Assembly (NCBI GenBank): GCA_964007475.1
Contig: OZ023273.1
Coordinates: 4,564,176 to 4,628,175, forward strand
From: Hybos culiciformis
Taxonomy: Eukaryota; Arthropoda; Insecta; Diptera; Hybotidae
DNA: 64,000 bases
Direction of reading: 5' to 3'
Under the pieces are notes generated by a model. The model saw only the letters and a program-made list of their open reading frames with translations. It ran no database searches and was not told the DNA's origin. The position numbers were made by a program, and so were the translations under genes. Shown one piece after another: positions 10,241 to 21,771 of this stretch (within the stretch, counting starts at the first letter, position 1; each line of letters begins with the position of its first letter).

Positions 10241-13209
10241 ATTTAAAATACTAAATAGATATATACCTAGGTATATAATTAGAAGTTAAATTACTAATTG
10301 AAAACCTTTAGAAATAAAACAAGGAAAAAATATTGCTACTAGGTACCTACCATTTATTAGTAGGCAGGCATAGGTATACTTCATTGAATTTAATTTAAAA
10401 AAAAAAATAGAATTTGAGAATTGGATTTCCGCAAATTTTTACATCCGATCGAAGGAAATTCATACCATAAGCCCCTTTCTAACATGTTAAGATGGATAAA
10501 TAGGTAGGTAAGTACTTAGGTAGGTACCTGAATGTTTTACTTTTAAACTTTTTGAAAAGTTATAAATTATAAAATAAATAAAATAATGCCCCGATCTTCG
10601 TAAATAAATATTATGTAAATTGAAGATAAATTGAAACATTCTCCTTGTTCTGTGTTCTGCTATTTCCATATCATTATCCATGACCGTATCCAGAATCCAC
10701 CTAACCAAACTAAACTAAAAATAAAAAATTTCTTTCATTTATCTTTTCTTTACCTCATTTCGATGGAATGAAAATTTAAATATAATTAATTTAATTTAAA
10801 AAAAAATTATGAAAAAACTAGTAGCTGCAGATTATTTTCCAGTTAATAAAAATAATTTCTTTTCTTTATTTTCTTTTGTTCTTCGTTCTAACCAACTAAC
10901 TGCTACTGCTTTCTCTCAAAAATGAAATGTCTAATCTAATCAAGTATAAAGTCAAATCGCAGTGTCAGTGTCGCCTGGTGTATATCGCTAAAACTAATCA
11001 GTGGTATTCCTATTCATTTTAGTATGGAAAACACTAAGCTTTTTCGTTAAAAATTAATTAAGAAATATTAAATACATATATTAATTTTTTATCAATCAAA
11101 AATGAATAAACGATCATTCATTCTGTATGAAATGCACCAGAGTAGATCAAAAAAGCCCAAAAAAGTACATTTATTACAAATTTCAAAAAATTTTGAACCA
11201 CAGCACAAGTAGTATTATTTGGGCTAGTTTCCATTATTTTTAATTTTTATACCACCAATTTGTTTAAATCAATTTCAATAGGTGTCGGTAATAGGTGTTC
11301 AATAGGTTTTTACATTACATGCATTTATTAACGGAAAGGTATGATATTATGAAGTAGTCAAGTAGTGCAGAAGTAATGAAAAAGTTATGAATTTTCGATA
11401 AAATGAAGCATGCTCTGTTTCATATTAAAAGAGAAAGTTGTTTATATGCACTAGTAAATGGGAGGAGAAACTACTGAATTTTTTCCCGAGCCCATTCATA
11501 AAAAAAATTCACTATAAAAACAAATAAAGAATAAACGAGACTACGTGATTCAAAAGTATTTCTAAAGTACTTCCAGGCTAGCAGGATGCATTGTCTGTTT
11601 TGGTTTGCAGGCACTAGGCCGTGCCTCTCGTGAATTAATTATCAAATAAACTCGTGATGAGAACATTATTGTACTTTTACATATACATTTTAATATAAAT
11701 AGATTTGACTTTTCTTTCGATTCAAAAGTAATAATATTTTCTAATATTTCTCCAGTCGTTTGGGACACGTCCATCGCGTCGCGTTCATTAGATCTCAGGG
11801 ATTAATATTTTCAAGTTGTTCGCTTTGCATCCGTCGACGCGTCTAGTGTGGTGACTGACTAAGCTAGCATTGATTTTATTCCATCCATATTGGCAATAAT
11901 ATTATATTGCTGATTTATTTTTTTTTTTCAAGTTCATTTTCTTTTCATTTTGTTAATTTTTATAAATTAAATTCTAAATTTTATTTTAAAAACTAAAATT
12001 ATTAAGAATTTTTAAAAATTGATAAATAAATATTTTCAAAACTTGGAGTTTTAAACAGGATTAAAAGAATACAGAATGTGGATGTGGAAATGGAATTAAA
12101 CAAAAAATGTAATAAATAACAAATACAGTTACACAAAGCAAACACAATTTTACTTTGCAATTTACTTTTGAAAAACTGTAAAAAAAAAACCTGTTGGAGT
12201 TTATTTTGAAATTTTCAGATTCATTCTGTTATAAATTCCATTTCTATTATTAAAATAAAACCAACGTTTTTTATAAGATGAATTTTAAACTGAAAAGTCG
12301 TAAATTTTAGTAGAAATAAATAAAAATATACAAAATGCAAAAATATCATCTCTGTAGGTTAATTAATAAATCTATACCACAAAGGTAGGTATCTATCATA
12401 AGTTTCGGTAGTTAGGTAGATAACCTACTCACATAATATGATGTTTCATTTCTAAAAATCCTGGAAACCAGAGCCTCAAAAATTAATCCATTATTTGGAC
12501 TGTGTAGGTAGGTAGTATGTAGACATTTTGTTTTAAGAGTTGGAGCCTTGGAAGTTCCTAATTAAGGTTTTCTTCCAAACTAGAATTTCCGAGATTTGGT
12601 TCTTTTAAGGAATATTTGTTTCCTGCTTGTTTAATTAGAGATTTTTGAACACTATCTTGAAAAACTAGGCCTAGATTTTCGCGCAGGGCTTTTGTAATTC
12701 TCAAAAAGGAAAGACATTCAGAAATCCGAGTGAAAGAAAGGCTTATTTGTACATTATTTTAATCTTTACACAAACGACGATATTAAATGTAGATATCTAT
12801 TTTAAAACTACCTATTTAAGTAGTTTCTCTAATCCTCTTCAATTCTCGAAGTTAATGGTGCCTTACTTCAGTGTAGAACTCACTAGGTAGGTAGGTATTT
12901 ATTTTTATGTTTGTGATTTGCTTAGAATTTGATAAGAATGGTTAGTGGCAATTGTAATGTACCAAATATTAACAACATTTAAAAAAATTAGTTATAGGTA
13001 TCTATAACTTATCTATTTTACTTTATTCTTTCTTGACATTTTTATTTAAATTTTTTTTTTTAGGTTTTGATCATTTCCCATCATTACACATTTATCAATT
13101 TATATATTATTAATTCCGCCAACTGAACAGAATCACTCATCAAGCTAAACAATAATTTTTATTAGAGAAATCGAAAACAAAATATCGAGAATTATTTTTC
13201 TTTTTCGAA
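10241..13209. other. Intergenic region between divergent genes
   Basis: This separates the minus-strand two-exon gene from the plus-strand ABCG gene and should hold both promoters. A relatively GC-rich patch near 11760-11865 (GCGTCGCGTTCATTAGATC, CCGTCGACGCGTC) stands out against the AT background and could mark a transcription start, but I see no decisive core element. Short ORFs at 10487-10708 and 11562-11774 (minus) have no coding character. Confidence 0.4.
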
Positions 13210-16200
13210 ATGATTACCAGTGATCTAGAATGTCATAATTTATTTTTGGCTACAAAAGTTGAAAACCCAGGTGGATCATCCTGTTTTGATTGTTTTGGCG
13301 GTAACATCAGTCAAAATGCGGTCATACTCAAAGGTAAGAATTGGTTGCTGGTTATTTCCTTTTATGTTTGCCTTGTTCAAACAGAATACTTCTATACATA
13401 TATATCTATTCGAAATCCCGATCAAAAACTAAAATAAGAATCAATTTTAAGAAATAGTAACTTTTGTCTAATATTTTTAAAATTTCTTCTTGAACAGTAG
13501 GTATATAGTTTTGAAGATGTTGAAGATGAAGTGAAATAATTTTAGATCAATAAATTTTCTTTTTCTTGGTGGATTACACACAAAATTCGGTTCATTAAAA
13601 CCTTTATGTTTTTAATTTTTAAATCTTGATTTCGAAAACATTATAAAAGGGTTTCAAATGCTTTTGATAAAATCTTGAGATTAGAATCTCAACTAAAATC
13701 ATTAAAATAAAAATAGTGGTTGCTTTTATTGTATAGTATGTCCATCTTTGATTTGATTTGTTTTTGGTCGATCCTCACAGAATAAATAAATTACGATATT
13801 AAAATATTTCTCATCATATATTTAACGTGGTGCAGTGCCCTAAGGTCCGAGATATTAACTCCCGAAAAGCGTTTATTTCCACTATGATGAGAATTAACAC
13901 CCGAAATTGGTTAGGGAAATTTAGTTTCAGGTTGATAAGAAGTAAATTTACTTCTAATATTTTTAATATACAGTAAGTAAATGCATAATGTGTCTATTAA
14001 ATAAGTATTCCTATTTTCTTAGATTGATTTTCTCATTTTCTTCTCAGTAAATTTTACCTTAATTTACAAGTTTAAAATTTACCTGAAATCTCTATATCGG
14101 GTCCAAGTAATAATAATAATAATGTTTATAAAAAAGAATAATTAATTTCTATTAATTTCAGGAGTAAATATGTCCGTTATGAGTGGAGAAGTTGTGGCAA
14201 TTTTAGGTTCAAAAGGAAGTGGCAAAAAGGCTTTATTAGATGTAAGTTTTTAAAATTTTTTTTTTTGTTTTATTTTAATTTTAAAAGTTGAGGAACATTT
14301 TAAACATTTAAAGAAAAAAAAATTATTCTAGCAAATTTCAATTGATTAAGTATTTAAAAGAAATGCTACAGTAGTTAATTATACTAAATAAATTAAATAA
14401 ATTAATTTTTGAAAGAAATTTCTGTTAATTTTGTGAGTGAATCTTTGATTAGTAATTTGTTTGTTTATTTTATTGAAGGTCATATCTCAGCAAGCTCATG
14501 GTGATGTAAGGGGGTCTATTTACTTAAATGGAACAATGATAACAAAAAAAATATTTCAACAACGATGTGCGTATGTAAAAAATACTTCCGCATTTATACC
14601 CGGACTAACTTTGGGTCAAATGTTATATTATACTCCAACCACTCTATCCGGGAACTTAAAACGTTCAAAGATTAGACAAATATTAGCAGATTTAGCACTT
14701 TCACAAGTTAGTGAAAAACGTGTTGAAAATTTGAATTCCAGTGAACGAAGGCGACTTTCAATTGGAATGCAAATCTTACGTGATCCAGTTATTATGCTAT
14801 TAGATGAACCAACTTATGGATTGAATCCATTAAATGCTTATTTAATTATATCTATTTTGTCGAATTATTCTAAAAAAAGTGGATGTGGAATTATCTTAAG
14901 CTTGGAGAAGCCCAGATCAGATGTTTTCCCTTTTTTGGATAAAGCTTTATTTTTATGTCTAGGAGGGGTAGTATATTCTGGAGGCACCCGAAATATGCTA
15001 GAATACTTTCATAATATTGGATTCCCTTGTCCTCAACAAGAAAACCCTCTAATGTAAGTATTACAAATATTTTACAATTCTTTAATTCATAAATAAAAAG
15101 ATAATACAAATTTAATTATCTAAATAAATACTCTGAAAAATTGTAAGTATTTTTTATACATTTTGTTCTGGTACAATGACAGCTGAAAGTCTTTTAAATC
15201 TGAAAAATCAAAGCATTCACAATATTTTGTAATTCTCTTGGAGAAAGGAAAGACAAATAATTCAATGTATAGAACGCTTCTAGGAATGTAATTTTGGGTC
15301 CAGCATAAATTTTGTGTTTTGCAGTTAAACAAAAAAAAAAAATTATTATTTGCAAAATTAGATTAGGTGGAAGACATAAAGGAAAATAGTAATTTCGAGT
15401 GTTACTTTTTACCTTTTAACATTAGTTTGAACTTTTCGCGATTTTCTTTGTTATTTTTAAATTTAGTATTTCCTTGAACAAATAATTTAATTTTTCATGA
15501 AAAATTTAATTGCAAAACAAAATCTAATAAATAAATATCATCCATTTACGTATAATATATCTTTGCTTCAATCGTCATCTTTCAATAAATATTGTAACAT
15601 ACAATTATTTTTTACAGGTATTACTTATGTTTAGCAACAGTTGATAGAAGAAGTCGAGATCGATTTATAGAGTCATCGCAACAAATTGAAGCATTAATTG
15701 ACCGCTTTGCATTAGAGAATCCATTAAATCATGTGTCAACGAGCGAAGTCCATCCGCAAAAAATTCCATTAGGTTATGGAAAGCCATCTCAATTTTCAAC
15801 TTTCATAATATTATGCATTCAGTTGTTAGCGTCTACGTTTTCTTGTAGTTTAAATGGTTTTAAAAATCTTTTTTTACGTTTATTTCTCCTACCTATTATT
15901 ATATCCACAAATTGGTTATGGTGGTATAATTCATTAGAAAGTAACTTACATGGATTTCATTCAAGACTCGGACTGTTTTTCCAATTGTTCGCTTTAATAT
16001 GTGGTTGTGCTCAGTTCTCTACTATTAAGATTTTTCCTCCAATGAGGCGTTTTGTATTTCATGATTCATCCGGTTTATACTGTGGAGTAAAATTAATTAT
16101 CGCTTACAATTTTATTTCATTGCTATTTTCATTCCTTACGTCAGCATGTGCTGCTTGTGCCATTTACCCGTTATTTCACGATTCAACAACTGTACCAGAA

Positions 16201-16674
16201 ATGTCATTATTATATTTGATAATTGCATTTTGGACAACGTATTTTGTCACTGAACAACTGTTTATTTTTCTTATGGCATTTTTCGTTAATCCTTGGGATT
16301 GTGCAATTCTACTTACAACTCTAGTTATAGCATTGATAACAGCTGGATCAGGGACTGTTAGATCATTCAAAGGATTGCCAGATTTTTTGAAGGAATTTAC
16401 AAAATATTCTCAAAGTTATCATGCCTCAGTTTTGCTATATAGCGTTGGTTTTTTAAGTAAAGATTTACATTGCACTCCAACAGCTTCAGTGGTATGCCCG
16501 AAAATAGACGAATACCTGCTAGATCGTATTGGAACTTCTTTACCCAGTGAACTTCATTCAATGGTTTGGTGCTGTTCGATAGCCATTGCCTTATCAATAC
16601 TCAATGTTATAATATATTCTATATCACGAAGAAATTTCAAGCGTCAAATTATTTTATCGGAGCGAATAGTGTGA
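13210..16674 (+). CDS. ABCG5/ABCG8-like half-transporter with degenerate nucleotide-binding domain
   Basis: Four exons, 13210-13333, 14162-14241, 14479-15053 and 15618-16674, join in frame to 611 aa with GT-AG borders throughout. The order is ABC domain then membrane domain, as in the ABCG subfamily. Segments such as EKPRSDVF, FHNIGFPCPQ, NPLMYYLCLATVDRRSRD and the C-terminal FPPMRRF...GLYCGVKLIIAYNF follow the sterolins ABCG5/ABCG8, which act as obligate heterodimers in sterol efflux in vertebrates. Walker A is GSKGSGKKAL (57-66) with Lys in place of the Mg-binding Ser/Thr. The Q-loop glutamine is missing (AYVKNTS, 99-105). The signature is LNSSERRRLS (153-162) instead of VSGGERKR. The D-loop reads GLN (182-184) and the H-loop His is Glu211. 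Walker B IMLLDE (173-178) is intact. Several hydrophobic helices fill about 290-605. It probably needs a catalytically competent partner, which is not in the window. An AATAAA lies at 16743. Intron 2 holds a LINE tail. Confidence 0.85.
14329..14405 (+). mobile_element. LINE 3' tail in ABCG intron 2
   Basis: The words GCAAATTTCAATTGATTAA, TATTTAAAAGAAAT, AGTTAATTATACTAAATAAA follow in the same order and orientation as at 24297-24362, directly after the stop codon of the LINE reverse-transcriptase fragment there. This is therefore a heavily 5'-truncated insertion of the same family, ending in an (AAAT)n-like tail. Confidence 0.7.
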
Positions 16675-19600
16675 TGATATTAAGTGAAATAGTTTGATGT
16701 GTAATACAACATATTATACTTCTTTAAGATAATCTTTTAAATAATAAATAGAGGAGGGCTGAAAGCCATAATAATTCCGTCCAGCAATTAAAAAAATAGA
16801 ATTTAAGTTAATTTTTTAGAAAATCAAATTAAACTATTTGCTCGTATTTTTAAGCTTTAATATCAAAGAAATTAAATATTTGATAATTTATAGATCAATT
16901 ATGTATAATTTTTTGTTAATTGCATATTAACATGTGAGTTGCTGTTTTGTTTTGTATGTACTTTTTATTTAAACAGGCGATTTGATAAGTTACGCAATCT
17001 TACTGAATACCACTTATTTAAGTATTTAAATAAAGTATTTAAGAAGTACATATTATGAAAACTGAAAAATTTAATGAACGTTAAAACAAGAAAGTAATTT
17101 TAAGACTAAAATTCTACTTAATCTATTTATTTAATTAATTTCTTTTTCTGTAATACAATAAATATCTCGACTTAAAAATATTGCTTAGTTAATTCTGGTG
17201 AAACCAGTTGGAATATTTATACATTCCAGAATTTAAATAGGAAATGTAGGTCCGATTTACTACAAATTTCAACACTTCGAATAAGCGAATATAAAATAAA
17301 CGTTAACTTTTACGTGAACATCAAAATGATTGTACCCAATATGAATATGATTTTATTTCAAACAATTTTTAAGCCTTTGATGAGAAAGTCTTGGAATCGG
17401 TCTTTTCATTTAAAAATTTTCTACTACTACGTTCGTGCTTCGCTCGTTCCTAAGTCCAATTTTAAATTATTTTATTCAATTTTGTTGAATATTAAAAATT
17501 ATGAAGCTTTTTTCTTGATAAAGATATGTTTAAATATGTATGTATAAGTATAATGTAATGAAATAATCTACTGTTTGTTACAATAATACAAGGAGATTTA
17601 ATTAAATTTTCTGGTTGAAAACTGTTTTATTAAATTTTAAATAATGTAATATTGGGAATTAATCTGAATAAATATTAAATTACTAATAATTTGAGGGCGC
17701 TACAAACTGTGCACTGTTAATTTTTATAATTTTTATTTTTTTTATTTTCTTTTATTATTAGCTATTACTGTATTACAGAATCAGTTTTGTGACACTTTCA
17801 AATGAGTAATTTTAGAATTGCATAAATATATGCGCATAAAACCAATTTTTCTATAGGCAATAGGCATAGGCAATATAATATAAGCGTTACTGAATCAGTA
17901 ATCAGTGAGTAATATTAAGTTTGAGACTTTTCGTAATTATTTTGTAACGTTTTTTTTTTACACAAATCAACTTTAAATGTAAATATATTAATTATAATTA
18001 ATTATAATTATTTTGTTTTGTACTTAAGATAACTAAAACTTATAAGTAAAGATGTAATATAAATGAAGCGTATATACTTATATTTTTGACATGAAACTTG
18101 AATTAACTTGTAGTTTGCAATAAAAGAATCTCACAAATTTAAAATGTTATTTATTTTTATTAAAAATGTGAATATAGAAATATATAAGAGACATTATCTG
18201 TAATATATTTTGTTCGCTTTGAAATTTTTGTAACCTATTTGGTTGTTCTAGATAAAAATTGTTGAAGAACAATAATCAAAATAGTTATATACCGTATAAG
18301 GTTGGAATTATATGTACACGTAGTCTGGATTTCGATGAAAATTGTTAAATTTGGTATAATTGTATATGATTAAATGATATATGGAATTGAAGGAATCTGA
18401 GAAATATGTTGAAAACGCGCTCCGCAAAGTACACTTAAAAATTTTTTTATTTATCAGAGGCGCGTTTTTATTTTCCACTATAAATTAATCTATATACAAA
18501 AAATCGATGATTGTTTGCATGTGTCTTCCCCAAAAACTCCAAACCTATACGTCCAAAACAATACATGAAACTCACACAATCTCGGCAAGAATATCATGCG
18601 AGAAATTTGTTTTGTCCTAGTTTTATCCAAATCGATTCATTGGTTTAGAAGCTTGTTAGCCACATACATAAACGGACTTTCATTTTTATATAATAGATAC
18701 ATTTTACCTATAAAACATAAATAAGAAGTCGGTTTATTTTTATATGTTTATAGTATTTATTTCATAATTATAATTGTATTACAGTTTGATTAAAAAGAAA
18801 ACCAAATTTTTTCATCTTGATATTATATTATATTATATTACCGTATTAATTCCATTTAAAAAAAAATAAGTAGTCATTATTAAAATTAATATCTATTGAA
18901 TTTACAATTTTTGTTCTATCAGCTATCAATGTATCCCGCTAACAATATCACCTTATGAAATCCAACTGTACTAGAATTTTTTCAAAATTAAAACAAAATT
19001 TTTATGGAACTGAGGACCTGAGCTATGTTACTAATAAAAAATATTTTAAATTTAATTTTATAATTTTATTGTACTTATGACATTTTTATTTGTACTGATA
19101 ATTAAATCAAACAATAAACCTGAAGTATAAAAATTAGATCTCCAACACGACTTGGTAAAGAAAGAACAAACAGTCACAGCAATTTTAGTTGAAAATTGGA
19201 AGTCTTGAACTAATTCTTAGGATACCTGTTCGAGATCGATCAACCAGATTTTCTTAAAATTGGTACTTATTTCGATATAATGAATAAAAAATTAAATCTA
19301 CGTTTTTTTTTGTCCAAAGACTCGGGCGTAAGGGGACTAATATTAATAAGTCAAATTTTGTAAACGTAAAGTACAATTAAGCTCAAACTCTTTTTAGAAT
19401 CAACTCCACTTTATCCGATTTTATTAGAATTATAATTTTACATAAACATAATGAACATAAATCCACGGTTTCGGATTTTGTTAAAAAATCTTTATGTGTG
19501 CTCACCTGACTTTAGTGGACTTTAATGGAAAAGTTATAATGTACATTTTTTTTTTAATATTATACTTAGCATTAGAATTTTGTATTGAAATGTATGTATG

Positions 19601-21704
19601 CACTATTAGAATTGAAAATTAAATTTTTTCAGAACGTGTAAAATTTATGAAAAAATAATGCTAGCTTGCGAAAAAAATCGCAATATTTTTGCTAAGCCGT
19701 TTCCTAAATATTTATTCACATTTCACGAAGTGTACATTGTACGTATTGGTAGGACGAATCATTTGACATTAGAAAATTTCAATGATTTGCCTTGTCGTCA
19801 ATAACATAACATAAAGCACATAGTGAAATGCAGTTTCAATTACAGGGAGTTATTTTGGTGGTATTTGTAGGACTTTCAATCTTGAAAAAATTCTTCTCTC
19901 TTATAAATTATAAACATTAAAGATAGTTTATTTATTATTTTAAAATTTCAACTTATTTTACAGACGTAACGCCACACCAGTATTTTAAATTTTCACAGAT
20001 TTAATGATTTAATAAATTTTTTAATTGAACTATTATAATCAAATGAATAAATGTTGCTATTTTAAGACCAATCGTCCGGGGATTCTTTTTCTAGGTACAT
20101 GTTTTCAATTAACATTAAATTCAATAAAAAAATTTAATGTATCTATCAAGTAGACATATGCTAGCTAAATCTCTTTGTTTACAACAATTCACTGCTATTA
20201 TGAAATACAATCGAAGCTTTCTTTACAAATCATTATGTTAAATTACGAAGGAAAAAAAAATTTTAATTATTATGTTCAAATTAAACTTTAAAAAAATTTC
20301 ACGCATCAGATAAATTATTACATTAAGGTGAATTTTTTATTTACTGTATATAATTTTACATTTTATTAATGAGAAAATATAGTTAGTAAAAGAAAAAGTA
20401 AAAATTTAATTATTCCATTATTTTCAATCCCTTAAACTTGTAATAATAAAATACTAAGTATGTATTAATTCATACATAGCAACAAAAATAGGGAATCAAT
20501 TCAAATAATTTTTCATTTATTACTCGTTCAATTCAACATTTTAGTTGATCTGAGTAATAATTTAGTTTATCCACTTTGAAGTTTAAATGAAATACTAATT
20601 GAAGGGAAATCATGAACTAAATAACGATTATTTTTTTTCGATTGAATCTAATAATACTGAAAAATAAATCCATTCGTAAAATTTTTTAATCGAAGCGTAT
20701 TTTCATAATAGTTTTTTTCTAAATTGCAAGCTCTTCCTTTTTGTACTGAATATATATATGAGCCACACACACACTTCTAATAAGTTAGGTGAGTATTTGC
20801 AAAGTTTTATTGCATCAAAAAACATAAGTATTGTTGGAGAGAAATTCTTTTTTTTTAATGAATTAAAAATCAGTGATAATTGTTTGTTAGCAAGCAAAAA
20901 AACTTAATAAAAATAATAAGCAAAAATTTTTAAATAAAATTGAATGTTATCCTATCCTGATTCTCTATTTACTAGGGATACAATTTTAAAGTAATTTAAA
21001 TAACATCTATTTGCATTTATTTCATTTATGTCAGCTTTATGTTTTACATAATTTTATACAGTTTTCAAAATATTTCCTGTTTACATTTTATTTAGAAATT
21101 TTCAAAACATAATAATGTAAAAAAAAAATTTCATAAAATATAATAAATACGCTAGTTTCCAGTCTAAAGAAAGAAAGTTTATATTTTTGTTTCATAACTA
21201 AAAACCAGATTATATTTATTTAAATAAGAAAAATTAGACAATACAGAAAGTATTCAATGAGAAATCGTTTTCTTTTTTCAATTTTTAAGTCCATTGCTTT
21301 AAATGTGTTTTCTGGTTGCTATTTTATTGGAATTTCTTAATTCAGCGACTATCACATGTATTAAATTTAAGATTGAACTAAATATTCTTTATAATACATT
21401 GCGAATTATTTGATGAAATAAATGCAAGATGATTAACATTCCGATTTTTAATAAAATCGGAAGTATTTTAAAACTTAATTTTATTTTAACGTATAATTAA
21501 TTATAAATTAAAAATAATATAATGCGCTATTTACATAAGGTTTCCTTTCAATTTATGCATAAATAATATGTATTTTAAAGATATACTAAACTTTTCTTCT
21601 TTCTATTAGTAAATTGCTGTTTTAACTACATGATTCTCCTCCCTGAAAATATTTTAATAATTAATTTTATAAAAAAAAATATATAATTGATATATTTATT
21701 ATTA
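16675..21704. other. Intergenic region between ABCG and PHRF1 3' ends
   Basis: AT-rich, about 5 kb between two convergent genes. It contains repeat debris at 18313-18400 and 18489-18697 (listed separately). ORFs at 17314-17547 and 20703-20897 have the composition of random AT-rich sequence. No gene seen. Confidence 0.55.
18489..18697 (-). mobile_element. Short non-autonomous repeat with inverted ends
   Basis: The left end TCTATATACAAAAAATCG and right end CATTTTTATATAATAGA are imperfect inverted repeats. Read on the minus strand it begins TCTATTATATAAAAATG and contains AAACCAATGAATCGATTTGG, resembling the leader of the repeats at 9439 and 26178. The class is uncertain (MITE or Helitron-related). 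Confidence 0.4.
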
Positions 21705-21710
21705 GACGTA
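21705..21710 (-). terminator. Polyadenylation signal of PHRF1
   Basis: TTTATT on the plus strand is AATAAA on the minus strand, about 60 bp after the PHRF1 stop codon at 21772. Confidence 0.5.
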
Positions 21711-21771
21711 ATTTGAACGTAAACTTATAACTTTAAGTTAAGGATTGCAGGAAATACTACCTATTTGATGA

